This document shows, in pieces, positions 47,701-59,641 of a stretch of DNA of 64,000 bases. Source of the DNA: Lottia gigantea (taxonomy: Eukaryota; Mollusca; Gastropoda; Lottiidae). The stretch spans positions 688,003 through 752,002 of the forward strand of contig NW_008710179.1 in the NCBI RefSeq assembly GCF_000327385.1. The letters run 5' to 3'. The notes beneath the pieces were generated by a model. The model ran no database searches. It saw nothing but the letters and a program-made list of their open reading frames with translations, and was not told the origin of the DNA. Numbering within the stretch: the first letter of the stretch is position 1; each line of letters begins with the position of its first letter. Position numbers and translations under genes: made by a program.

Positions 47701-50700
47701 TCATTGTGGTCACTTTCAATTCTACATATTTCTTCATTTTTAACCTCTATTTCTTCTTTTAATGCCGAGATTTCTTTTTCTAGTGTCAACTTATTTTCTT
47801 TGTCTTTCTTATGCTCAATGGTGATGGCCTCCATGTCTTTCTGCATTGACTCCAGTTCAGAATTTTTTGCATTCAGTTGCTCATTCAAATTCACTTCTAA
47901 TTTATCCATTTCATCTCTTTTTGTGTTGAATTCTTCTCTCAGATCTGTCAATTGTTCTTTAAGTAATGACTCTGCATCTTTTCCTTCAGCTCTTAAAGTT
48001 TCTGCTTCCTGTTGCTTTTGGTACCAAGACTGAAGCTCTTTGTGATCTTCTTGAAGTTTTTGAAATTCGTGGGTAGATTTCTGACAAGTGGAAGTCAATT
48101 CTTTAATTTGGTCATTTAATTTTTCTATTTCTGCTCTGTATGTTGAAAGTTCTTCCTGTAACACCATAATTCTTTCTTTATTTTCTGTATTCTCATTGGT
48201 CTCCTTGTCAACAATGGCTTCTAAATCTCCAACTTCATTTTGTAGTGTTTCAATTTGGCTTTCCAGCTCTGACACTTTGCTAAGTGTATCAGTGAGGGTT
48301 TCTGATTTCATTTGCAATTCTTCTTCCATGAGTGTCATCTTTTCTTGTGAAACAACTTGATCTTCTTCCAGATTTAATGCTTTCTTTTCAGCTCCTTGAA
48401 GAGATAAGATGGTCTTGTCTTTGTTTTGTATATGCTTTTCATATTCTGTGACCTTATCATTCACAGACGACATGACCTCAAACTGTTTCTTACTCTCTTC
48501 AAGTTGTTTGGTCAAATCATTCACTTCTACCTCTTTAACTTCCAAAAGATTTTTCAACTCTTGTATCTGATCATTAGCTTTTTCCACTTCAGATTCCAGT
48601 CCTGCTTTTTGAGCCACCATTTCATCAAGAATTTGGTTGGAATCTCTTCTGATTCTTTTAGATGGAGTACATTCAGCTTCAAAGAATTTCTTTAATTCCT
48701 GGACCTGCCCAGACACATTACCAGTTTCAAAAGACAAGTGTCTGTCAGCTCCACCTTCTTCAGATATATTGCTTTCCTCAATCTTACCCAGTAGATCTGT
48801 AATTTCCATTTCTTTAGATTCCAGAAGACTTTGTAGATCTTCAATTTGGTTGGTAAGCTCAGTCACTGTTCGGGTCTCTGCTTCAACTAAACTGGCCTTT
48901 TCATTGGTTGAATCCAACTGTTGTCGAGCTTCATTTAAATTACACAAAACCTTGGTCATTTCATTTTCTTTAAATTCCAAGTTATTTTTTAAATCTTCCA
49001 CCTGTTTTTCCAAGTCACATATTTTGGCACTGCCTGCCTCTACCATGTTTTGCAGCTTATTTTCCAAATCATGTAACTGTTGCTGCAGCTCAGAGACTTC
49101 AGATTCCTTTTCTTTTAGTTTGTCTGTTATTTCTTCAGCATTTTGATCTTTAAGTAACTCCAGCTTGGAATTCAAATGCTCAATTTCAGTATCTTTCATA
49201 GAAATTTGTTGTTCAGTGTTGGTTTTCATGGTGTCCATTTCCACACAACACTGGTTTAGTTTTTCTTGTAAATTGATGACTTGATCCTTATCACTAGATT
49301 CTTCTTCCTTCTTTGAAGATAACTCAGACAGCTTGGTCAATGTTTCTTTCAGTTGTTCCTCTAATTCCAGAATACGAGTTTGAAGAACTTCTTCTTGGTC
49401 AGAAGACATTATAGTAGTAGTCTGTTTCAATTCATCTTCTAAACTCATTCCAGAACCAGTGGGAGCCTGCTTCAATTCATCTTCTAAGATCATTTCATAA
49501 CTAGCACTGGGAGACTGCCTCAATTCATCTTCTAAACTCATTCTGGAACTAGTGGGAGCCTGCTTCAATTCTTCTTCTAAACTCATTCCAGAACCAGTGA
49601 CAGTCTGCTTCAATTCATCTTCTAAACTCATTCCAGAAGATGATGGTTGTCTGAAAGCAGATTGTGGTACACCCAGTTCTTCTGTAAAACTGACATTAGA
49701 CATTGATTCTAGTGTCTCTATATGTTGAGATTTTGATTTTAATGCATTCTTGGTCTCTTGTAACTCTTGCTGTAGTTCCTTGATAGTTGACTGGAGTTTG
49801 TCAACTTGATTGGAATTCTCAGGAACAACATCTATCACAGTCTTACTGACCTCCAATTCTTCTGTTAGTCTCTGAATCTTACTTGACATCTCCTGTTTGA
49901 TTGAAACACATTCTGCTTCCAGATTCTCAGTTACCATTTTCTTTTCTTCAAGTTTCTTTTCCAGATTTTCAATTTCTGTTTGAAATTGGGTGATCTGAGA
50001 TTCTACATTAGAAGCAACAATATTATCTAAATCAATGGCTTCCAAAGCCTGATTCTTTTCAGTTAATTCAGTCTTTAGGTTTTCTATTTCCATTTTAAAC
50101 TTTTCTATTCCATCTTCAAGTTCTATGTAAGACTTGTTGGTTTGAGCAAGTATTTCCTTTGTTTCGTCCAATTCTGCTTGAAGGAGATTAAATGCTTCAT
50201 CTTTCTGGGTCAAGAGATAATTATTTTCATCAAATTCTGCTCTTAGGGCTTCGAATGCTTGCACTTTTTCTAAAACAAGATCTTTTTGTTGGGAGAGTTC
50301 TGCTTCAAGGGATGTAACTCTAGTCTCAATTTCTGGAGTAGCAGACGTGAAGGTTTCAGCAGCCAAATCAATGTTGTTCAAAGCCTCATTCTTCAACTCT
50401 AATTCCGATTCTAGCTCTTCAATCTTTGTCTTCAATCCTGCAATAATCTCGGAAGTCTCAAAATGATCTAGTTTATTTGAATCATTAGAATCTTCTAATT
50501 CCTGCAGCTTCAAGCGATATTCTCTTGCCTTTTCCTGATGTTTTGATAGTTCTATGTTCTCCATTTTTAAGGTATCAATCTCATAATTTTTCTCATCCAG
50601 TTGAATTTCTAATCTAGAAATTTGTTCTTTTAAACCTTTCTTTTCCTTCTCATCATTAAGCTTCTTTTCATTTGTCAACATCTAAAATAAATAACAAATA

Positions 50701-53700
50701 TTAAAGGGATACTACGTCTTAGAATGAACATAAAATTTAAATTTTTTAAACTTGGCCAATAAGAGCATATATTCATCAGTAGATATACCTGGTGTCATAA
50801 ATAACATAACAGGGTTATATAATCCAATAAATCCAAAAAACTTAATAAAATGCAATTAACTATTGAAAAACACTTAATATTAAGATTAAGCATTTTTCAA
50901 TAATTACTTGTTTTATGAATTTTCCAATTTTCCAGATTTTACGGGTATTCTGTTGTAACTTTATGACACCAGGTAAGCTAACTGATGAATATATATACTC
51001 ATACTGACCATTTTTGAGAATTAAATGTTCATTCTAAGAAGTAGTATCACTTTAAGAAGTTTGCTACAAATGCATGTAGACACGCAATTGCCAATCACAA
51101 GTAGTAGCTGTAAAATGCTATCTTGGCGATCATTATTCAAATATACACCAGGCTATGCCATTTGGTATGATATTGAACAATCCATGCTTGCATTTTGTTC
51201 ACATCTAATGCAATATTTGTAATTAACAAAGGGTAGGTCAAGAGAAGCAGATCTTTCAACTTGAGTGTTTACTACAAAAATATAGTCAAAAAACAAAAAC
51301 CATTTCAGCCAATAAACAATATCTTACCTGTCCAGTAGAATGTCTCATTTTATCAACATTCTGTAATTTAGCTTCTGATTGTTCAACTTGTCTCTCTAAC
51401 ATAGTAATATAATCTTGATTAGTTTTATGTTGTTTATCAGATTCACGATTCAACTGAAAAATAATCAAATTACTATTGAATTTCAATATATATCAAAAAA
51501 CTTTTGAAATATTTTTTATTTGTTAGAAAAAGCAACCTACACTAATAATCAAAATAATTTCTTTTTGTTAACCAAAAGCCAAGGTACACTAATCTTACTT
51601 GTATTAAAGACACAGCAAAAGAAATATGTCAATTTTTTTTGTGTGTCATTTCTGCATTATTTTTGTTCCAAAAAACAAATAAAAACTGACACTAGGATAT
51701 AGTGGAAGATCTTTTTGTTTGTGTGTACCTTATCAATCTTCTGCTGCAATTTAATCACGTCATCTTTCTTAGCAGTTAGTTTTTGACTTAAATCAGTTTT
51801 ATCTTCCACAACTTTATAAAGTTCAGCTTCAACTTGAGTTATATATTGATTCTGTTGATCCAAGTCACTTTTAATCTTCTCTGTTGCTGCCTGTAAAAAC
51901 AAATGAGTTAAGTAATACAGATAATGTAGACAACCGAACTATATGTCATTACTTCCAGGGAAATATGAACATTCTCGCATGCATTTATTATGTTATTACC
52001 ATTCTGGACATGACAACAATCTGAAATTTTAGGAAACTCAGAAGTAGAATCAAAAATTGAATTTTAATTCGCAAAATTGCAAAGGATAAGCCAGTTCGGA
52101 ACTGTGGCAATCTATGGACAGCGATGGAAAAAGGATAAAATATAAAAGGTAACTACATTGACAGCTATCAATTTACCATTTATAACTTTTTGAAAGCAAG
52201 TTTGCTTGAATCATCGAGTATATTACAATTCTGACGATTGTAAACCCTTTATATTAGATACATTGTTTATCTTGAGGCAGAAGTAGGGAATGTTCACGTT
52301 TCACATGTACACTTATTGTTACAAACTGGCTTATAAGTAATATTGATAAATTGAAGACAATATCTAACATGTGATGATGTGGCTTAAGGGAGTACTATCC
52401 GTTAGACCAATCATACCTTAGTTTCAGAAACAGGAATTAATTTAGCTTATATAATGAATAATAGAGTTCACAGCTCAGTGTCGAAATTTGAGCCTTCAAA
52501 TCCATGTGTATCCATAATTATTCACCTTTGAAAGTTAAAAATTCGACTCGAATTTTAGTGAGACACATATTTAGAAATGGACAGTGAAATTTCTAGTTTG
52601 AGGTATATTTGAAGGGATTATGCAATTTTCATACATTTAAGTACATCACAATAAAGATCCAAATCAATCCCTGAAAATGCTGACTGTTCCCCTTTAATGT
52701 ACACTTTGTTCAAATTTCACACCAAAATATCATAAGATGTAAATATAAATGTGATTTATTTTGGGTACAGACCTGAACTTTCTCAGCTATATCTGATTCT
52801 GTTATATTCTTTTCAAATGATGTAAATTGTCTTAATTCTTCCAGTTCATCTACTTTATTATAATATTGTTGATTTAATTCATCTAGCATTCTTACTCTAA
52901 AATATATCATTATAATAATTATAATCTTATATAGAGAATATTAATACCAACAATGTCTATAATGGAATGAAATAAAATTTATTTTCAGAAGGTATTATCT
53001 CGACCCATGCCAGGAATAAAACCTTGACCTTCAGGTAAGCGAACAAGTGTCTAACTCACTCAAAAGGATCATTTAAATAATATTCATAGTTATAATTTGA
53101 AGCTTGTAAAACTATTTATGTTACAAGTTTTACAGGTATATCACTTACAATTCAGTGAGTTTTAATTTCATGGCTTCCTTCTCTCTATCTGTTTCTAAAT
53201 CGTTACCAGTAACACCAGGATATCTAGTTGATGCCATTGATGTATCAGAGAAAGTACTAAATATAGAAGTTTCTATGATACTATTAGCCTCTCTAAACTG
53301 CACTGCACTTTCTGGTATATCCATAGAAGAAAAATTCATTTCATTTGGTGATAAAAATGAGTTTCCACACAAATTGGGTGCAAATGAGGTTCCACCAAAA
53401 TCGGCTCCTGGAACTTTAAAAAAAAGAATTCAAATTACAATGGTACATGGCAAATAGTGGATTTAATTCTCTGTTGGCATATGACAGAGTGGTGACCTTG
53501 AATAAGCCATCTGTTCTCATTATTCCAGGCAAACCTCACTGTTCAAATTGGATGTGTCTTATATCTGAAGCTGACTGGAGTAATGAGATCAAACAGTGAG
53601 GGTTATTTTGCATGAACCTTCAGGTGAGAAAGCAAGCCACCATCATATTAGAGCAGAATTGAGTATTATACTAAACTCAAGAATCTTGTTCTTATCTTAA

Positions 53701-56700
53701 TATCAGTACATGTAGATATGATTACAACCAAGGTGTTTTTCACATCACAAGAAGCCACATTGACCAATATTCTACACTCAAAGTGATATCAGCATGAAAA
53801 GTTGTTACAAACTTCTGAAAAGCCCTCACTTCACTTCTATGTTTTATTCCATTGTAGGCGAAATTGAGCCTCATCAGTTGGAAAAGCATAAAAGTAGATG
53901 ACTGTATACCTATAATATTTGTCTCTTATACTTACAATGGCTAATTCTTCGCAACTTTGGACCAGCCCACGTTTCTCTTCGCATTTTTTTCTACAATTAC
54001 GAAAACCGTTACCTTATAAAATATCCAATTTTTGTGCAATGTCTCGATGTGTTTCCCTTGTTTTCCTCAGACACATAGCTTGTTCAGCAACTGCTACTAC
54101 CGAATTTTCTTTGAAAAGTTCTTTGTATAAAAATCAATCAAAAGCAAATCTTTATCAAAAACATGAAAAACATCAACCATCTCTGTAGCATTAACAAATA
54201 TCTAATTTTGATGCTACAGGGAATGTTGGTCTCACATGCTAATAAAGCAAGGTAGGTTGTCTTATTGACTTATTATATTATAAAACATATATCAAACCTT
54301 CTGTACTTCAGTTTTCTTTTCATCAGGATTTGAGTTAGAGGTACAAATCATTTTTTGTAAATTTTCTATTAATCTTTTCTGTTCACATTGTATATTTTCT
54401 TTTTCTTTTAGTTTTCTTTCTAATTCATTCTTCTCCATTTGCATATCAATAACTCCCATCTAAATTTATTTAAATCATAGAAATTATATTGTAACAAGAT
54501 TAACATAATAGTAACATAAAATGATAGTAAATAATTTTTAGCCCAAGTCATATTAGTTTCTTTCTGTTCTGTAGTTTTATATGAAAATCATCTGTATAGT
54601 TTAAATGGCACCAATATTTTCTTTTTATATGGAAATTTTTCAACGATAAACTGATTCATGAAGAGGTGTCTGACAGAATGGCAGACAGAATAACCAAAAA
54701 CAAAACAATAATTCAATTTTTAAACAAAGCTACCTCTGAAGCTGATTTCTGCAATCTTTGTATTTCCATTCTATATTTCTTTAAAAGTGCATCACCATTT
54801 AGAACTTCATTAACATGAGGTTTATTTTTAATCTTCTTGGCTCTGGATGCAAACTGTAATACAATTTTGTTACTTCCAATGACAGCCATTAAGACAACCA
54901 TGTTATTTCCACACATCCAAAACTCCTAGTTCCATGCACCCAAAAATCAGTTAAAAAAAACGCCATAAATCTAGGGACAAAATTCTCATAAGGACAAATA
55001 ATTATTCTTTTAAGGTAATGTAAAGTTAGTGCACTCACTAACCAGGAGCAAGAAGTCAACAATGGAACTATTCTATAATGTGAAGACTCTGTTTAAATCT
55101 AACTGACAATATTCTGAATGAATACAAACCTTTAATGTAGAATGACTTTCTACTATAGAGGTAGGTGCTATAGTACAAATAATAGCTGTTTTAGAATTAC
55201 CACCCAAGGCATTTTGTAATATTCTTGTTAATTTAGAATCACGATATCCTATATAACCTTCACTGAAATATAAAATCACCATTTCATAATGATCAAAGGG
55301 ATCAAGCAAGAGATAAGACTGTCTCAATTTTTGCTTTATAAGCTGATATAGCTCATTTTCTGCTAGTTTGTTCAAAATATCACGTATATAGAGGTCTAAA
55401 AGTCTAGATCAATCCAATAACTATAGTGAAAGTTAATCATTAACTAATTCTTTCAGAACATAATATCAATATGTTCTTACTAGACAGGTAAATCTACCCT
55501 ACCAAGGCACATTAAAGAAAGAATGGTAGAAATTTGGGTTTCAGTTATTGCATGCTTCTTCTTAGACTGAGGAGTATATCAATTGAATTAAACTTTAATA
55601 CAATATACATACTTATCTCCTTCACTAAGTTTAAATATAACTTGTGACAGTGACAGTAAACTTTTATTGATAGCACAACCTTCTTTCAGTCTGTCACCAG
55701 AATTCTCTCCTGCCTTCTCAGAACCAGCTAAATCAACAAAATTCTGAAAAAAATATCAAATATATATAAGATTTTAATAAATTTTGTTATTACAGTAAGC
55801 TTACAGTTTATTTTCTTCTGCTTTCTATTAGCATGTAAGTCCAGGGTTCAACATCTATAATTGGCTAATGGTTAGGGCACACAAAAATTTTTTGTAAACC
55901 GGTGTCAAAAGTCGGCAACAAAACTGCTTGTGTGCCCTCACCATTAAAACACCAGCTTGAGAATTTGTACCCACTTCTTCAATGCGAATCAGGTCCAGAA
56001 ATCACAAGGAAAAAGATCTAAGTCACTTCTACAGAGGCCATCGTATCAAAGATATTGTGCTGCTGTTTAGGCTGAACCTGCCTCATTGTACACTACATTG
56101 CATTTCCGAATTTTTATAATCTATGTCAGCAAAATTAAAGATTTTTATCACCATAATCAAACTGAAATTTGTTAAACTAGCCTTGCCTACAGGCTTGTTA
56201 ATCATTACTACTGATGTTTTTTGATAAATATCGTTTGAAAGGTCAAACTGATGTATGACTTACTAAATGTGACAACATGACAGCATCATTTTCACCTGTT
56301 TCACGACTTTCTATAATCTGAAAATAATAAAAAACAAATTAGATAAAATAAAAAAATACAATCTCGTTACGTTAACCAAATTTAATGGGTTAATTCAGAA
56401 CATCCAATAAAAAGGTGTGTTGTAATTTCAATGGACTTGATAAACTAGCCTTACGCTTCTAGGGATCCAGCCCTTGACAGGGTAGAAATTTGATTGGTTA
56501 AAGCAGAGGTCATCAGGTTGGGTCAAAAAGTTTATGGAAGAAGGTTCAAGAGGGCTGTCATTAGACCCAACTGTAGTGGCTTTATTAAAAATAAAAGCTT
56601 ACAAAAAACGGAGCGAAAGTTTGTTCTACTTTTAATTAGACTACATTATCCTTCTATAAATAACAAGTGTCTGTGATCTACTCACCATTCTCAGAATACT

Positions 56701-59641
56701 ATGTGATCTAGAGCTTCTATCATTTTGTTTAGTTGCTGCAGTTTTTCTGCGCACTGTAAATATAAACAACTCCTCATGTGAATTAAAAAATAAACAAATT
56801 GACCACAGGTCATCAGACTCAAAAAATTGAAGTATCAGTGTTTAAAACTGAAACAAAACTATCTTCACTTACTGTCTCCTTGTTGAATAACTTCAAAAAC
56901 TTTTTCTAAACTTGTCACATGTTGTTCATGTAAACCAATGACATTTATCTGGTGATCCTGAAACACAAATAATATTTTTGACTTCTCATTTATATGTATC
57001 CTGTATCTCCTAAAAGTTTTGTACTTTAAAGCAAAACTAACTGTACTAATCATACTGTATATCCTTGTATTTGAATGTGGAACTTACTGTATCCTCTTGT
57101 ATTTCAATATCAAACTCTGTATCTGCTTGTATTTTAATGTGAAAGTTACTGTATCTTCTTGTATCTTAATATAAAAATCTGTTTTCTTTTTCATTTTAAT
57201 ATCAAACTCTGTATCTTCTTGTATTTCAATACAAAACTTACTGTTAATATATAACTTACTGTGTCTTCTTGTATATTAATGTGAAACTGACTGTATCTTC
57301 TCATTTTTAATGTGAAACTTACTGTATCTCCTGGTATTTTTAATGTGAAATTTACTGTATCTCCTGGTATTTTTAATGTGAAACAAACTATATCTTCTTG
57401 TATTTAAATAGCAAACTTACAGTATCTTCTTGTATTAAAATAACAAACTTACTGTATCTTCTTGTATTTTAATAACAAACTTAATGTATCTTCTTGTATT
57501 TTAATAATAAACTTACTGTATCTTCTTGTATTTTAATAACAAACTTAATGTATCTTCTTGTATTTTAATAATAAACTTACTGTATCTTCTTGTATTTTAA
57601 TGGGTTTATCTTTTTCTGTTGACAATAAATCTGATATTTTTTCTTGATAAATCTCCATGTAGCACATACGCAATAAAAACTCTCTGTTTGGACACTGTGA
57701 ATAAATAAGGAAAATGAAATGAAATAAAGCGAGTTAGCCTACTCTTCTCCGATTTCCAACTGCCTCCGAATCTTTAACATGTATAGTCTTGGTTTATTTT
57801 CCATCTGAATTAGCTTGTATTAGTAACTCGAGAAAACCATCTAAAGACATCCAGAATGCTGATGAAGGGAGTAGAAATGTCCTCAGTTGTCTAGATGATC
57901 TAATTGACAATACATAGGTTAAACTTACTTCTTCAACATAATCAAATATTTCTGTAGCAGCTTGTCTTATTAATCCTGGTGCCATACTGTCACCTGACAT
58001 TGTAAATGTTTTACCAGAACCACTCTGACCATAAGCAAACACAGTTCCTGCAAAATATGATTCAGTCTTCATAATACTTGTGTACTTGATTTTACTTGCA
58101 TGCCATTCTTATGAAAAGTATGCTCACACAAAAGCTGATGTGATATATACTTAGAAAACAGACTTAAAACATAGCTTAGCTAAGATTTGCTTCATTCACA
58201 TCATGATCCATCTTCTAACGGTTATCAACAGATATCAATAGAACTAAATAATATTACATACCATGAATTCCTGTCATAGCAGCTTTAACAATAGGAGAAC
58301 TAATCTCATCATGTAGTTCATAAGTTGTACAGTTTTCATCATAGACACAATCTGAAAATCACAATTTCTGGATTTTTTAGTATCTAATTACCCTTATTTT
58401 TTTTTTTTTTTTATTCTGTTTTTACAAATCTTTTCATATCATTTTTGAAAAATAGATCGTAATGCATTAAAGATGCCAATTCACTGTTCGTTTGACCAAT
58501 TGTACATAGTCTCAGAACAGCCCACTGTCAAAATTCTAGCATTCAAATTCATGTATGTCCAGAATTATCTGCGTTTGAAAATGATGACTTGTCTTTCCTT
58601 CAGACTCTGCAATTCTTAGAAAACATATAAACGGAAATAGAAAGTAAAATATAGTTGGAGGTATGGGTACTTCTGAGGGTTATAGTAAATTTAGCACCTA
58701 ACCAAAATGGACCCAAAATTAGTTGAGTAGTAAAAATTGGTCAATATGGTCCCTAAAACAGTTCAAAATGGCCCTTTGAAAAATCTAAAATGGTACCAAA
58801 ATAAAAACTAATTACATATGTGTTTAAAATCCAAATCAACCCCTGGACGAATGATGACCTTTAATCAATAAGCGTTTATAATTCAATCACAGAAATTTGA
58901 CGCAAATAAAATTAAACTCACCAAATGTGTAAACTGGTTGAATTTCATCTCTTTGATTTACAGACTTATCTTTTGTCTCCCACATACTAATTAGTCCATT
59001 TTGTCTCTCTCTAAAATTAAAAAACATTTATTGATCAAGTTTCACTTTTTAGAAGACTAATAGAATAGGGTGATGGCATTTCCATGTGATTCATCCAATT
59101 ATTTCTTTAGAGGGACAGGTAGGCCATTTTTTTTTTTACCATTCATACTTTAGTCTATTTAGCTAAGCTAATCAGTAATAGTGTTCAAAGCTCACTGTCA
59201 AAATTTGAGCTTTCAAATCCATGTGTGTCCAGAATTATCTGCGATTGAATGTTAAAATGACGACTCAATTGAAGATACTCAATATAAGGTATATAGAAAA
59301 GAACTAAGCTTAAAGAAATACCGAGTAAAATTCCTAGTTTCAAGTATTTTTAAATGAAAAATTGTGATTCTCGTACATTTCTAGTAATTCTGAAGACTAT
59401 TTACATATATTTAAGACTAAAATCAACCCCCCAAAATGGGTAGCAGAGAATATCATAGCGTAATCTTCAAAAAATATGGTTATTATAACAATTATTAAGC
59501 AAATATCCGGTATAGCTATTTTCATAATATTGTTTAAAAAGATTAATATAAAACAAATAAATAATATGAAACTTACTTCTGCAGCATTGGTCGAATTCGC
59601 ACTGCAACTTTGACTGCATCAATCTTGTCTGGTGGATCCAT
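41736..59641 (-). CDS. CENPE: Centromere-associated kinesin CENP-E (kinesin-7)
   Basis: Plus-end kinetochore motor for chromosome congression. Coding exons: 59641-59577, 59010-58922, 58351-58262, 58047-57929, 57694-57581, 56957-56873, 56753-56686, 56317-56264, 55743-55613, 55262-55130, 54853-54734, 54459-54298, 53990-53936, 53413-53149, 52896-52773, 51890-51729, 51453-51328, 50681-46443, 46231-46175, 45892-45803, 45430-45358, 44920-44821, 44556-44456, 43158-42906, 42639-42581, 41890-41736. The sum is 7089 nt, giving 2362 aa (human protein about 2700). Motor domain about 9-330: P-loop GQSGSGKT (88-95), switch I NDRSSRSH (198-205), switch II DLAGSE (232-237), then [17 protein letters not shown], the CENP-E-specific neck. 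A 55-bp exon gives RRETW (414-418), matching the regulated RRVTW segment of vertebrate CENP-E. One 1413-codon exon encodes most of the coiled coil. The protein ends CPTQ, a farnesylation-type CaaX box as in human CKTQ. The exon 23/24 and 13/14 junctions are the least certain. Confidence 0.95.
41911..42570. repeat. 49-bp minisatellite making up the last CENP-E intron
   Basis: About 13 nearly identical 49-bp units (containing GTTAGTGTATGTATTGATTT, GATCAACTTAAATAAAAG) fill the 690-bp intron between the last two CENP-E exons. On the transcribed strand each unit holds ACACTAACATTTTTA. The unit next to the final exon supplies CTAAC about 27 nt before the real acceptor. Low divergence implies recent expansion. 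Confidence 0.95.
43190..44370. repeat. Compound minisatellite in a CENP-E intron (32-bp and 78-bp units)
   Basis: The section at 43190-43430 has about seven copies of a 32-33-bp unit with GTAAATAGATGAGACTAGA. After a diverged stretch, 43740-44370 has about eight copies of a 78-bp composite containing ATTGTAAATAGAGAAGACAG and AATAGAAGGGGCAGGATAAT. Both share the ATTGTAAATAGA element. The open frames here on the minus strand are repeat translation, not genes. Confidence 0.92.
49422..49637 (-). repeat. Coding minisatellite: five MSLEDELKQ repeats in CENP-E
   Basis: Inside the 4.2-kb exon, five adjacent repeats of 15-16 residues are encoded by 45-48 nt units. Each has the core M-[SI]-L-E-[DE]-E-L-[KR]-Q separated by small or polar spacers such as APTGSG and SPSAS. 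They interrupt the regular coiled-coil heptads at about residues 1005-1085. The frame is maintained, so the expansion occurred under coding constraint. Confidence 0.9.
50701..51055. mobile_element. MITE-like element, family 1, second complete copy
   Basis: A 355-bp element in the CENP-E intron ahead of the 4.2-kb exon. The ends start TTAAAGGGATACTACGTCTT and finish TAGTATCACTTTAA, with the same internal blocks as 32515-32887. TTAA is present at both ends. The left end lies 19 bp from the exon at 50681. Confidence 0.85.
52384..52697. mobile_element. MITE-like element, family 2, copy A
   Basis: Starts TTAAGGGAGTACTATC and ends GTTCCCCTTTAA, so TTAA lies at both ends. It shares the internal core TTTGAGCCTTCAAATCCATG followed by TCCATAATTATTC and later AATCAATCCCTGAAAATG with the two copies near 58.5 and 59.3 kb. 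Noncoding, inside a CENP-E intron. Confidence 0.65.
53936..53990 (-). other. 55-bp CENP-E exon carrying the RRETW segment
   Basis: Acceptor GTAATTGTAG and donor GTAAGT frame a 55-nt exon whose phase (0 in, 1 out) is exactly what is needed to join exon 54459-54298 to 53413-53149. It encodes [18 protein letters not shown], which aligns with the KRKRRVTWCLGKINK segment after the human CENP-E neck. Thr417 matches the Aurora-phosphorylated Thr422 of human CENP-E. Confidence 0.75.
56440..56645 (+). repeat. Dispersed repeat, family 3, copy 2
   Basis: Shares AGAAATTTGATTGGTTAAAG, GTGGCTTTATTAAAAATAAA and TTTTAATTAGACTACATT with 1125-1270 in the same orientation. It sits in a CENP-E intron, antisense to the gene. 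Outer limits are uncertain. Confidence 0.6.
57065..57600. repeat. 32-bp minisatellite built from a CENP-E 5' splice site
   Basis: On the transcribed strand, about 16 copies of a 32-bp unit read ATTAAAATACAAGAAGATAC followed by AGTAAGTTT. The first copy is the real exon end (57581) with its donor; the rest fill the intron behind it. Copies close to the exon are almost identical, while distal ones have decayed (AATACCAGGAGATACAG variants). Confidence 0.92.
58467..58864. mobile_element. MITE-like element, family 2, copy B
   Basis: Bounded by TTAA at both ends (TTAAAGATGCC and GATGACCTTTAA). The core CCACTGTCAAAATTCTAGCA, then CATGTATGTCCAGAATTATC, and the distal ATCCAAATCAACCCCTGG match copies A and C. 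It has an internal stretch rich in AAAATGG phrases not seen in copy A. Intronic in CENP-E. Confidence 0.65.
59108..59455. mobile_element. MITE-like element, family 2, copy C
   Basis: Shares CTCACTGTCAAAATTTGAGC, TCCATGTGTGTCCAGAATTA and AAAATCAACCCCC with copies A and B. The ends are less clear: TAGAGGGACAGG on the left, and a right end near CAAAATGGGTAGCAG. It lies in the first coding intron of CENP-E. Confidence 0.6.

Noticed and set aside
46795-49146. Plus-strand open frames rich in Ser, Cys and Phe
   Set aside because: They are antisense shadows of the 4.2-kb CENP-E coiled-coil exon.
54001-54180. Coding-looking minus-strand stretch just upstream of the 55-bp CENP-E exon (reads [20 protein letters not shown])
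   Set aside because: It looks protein-like, but I found no splice sites and phase that join it to CENP-E, and the frame closes before the exon. It could be an alternative exon or a relic of another gene; not called.
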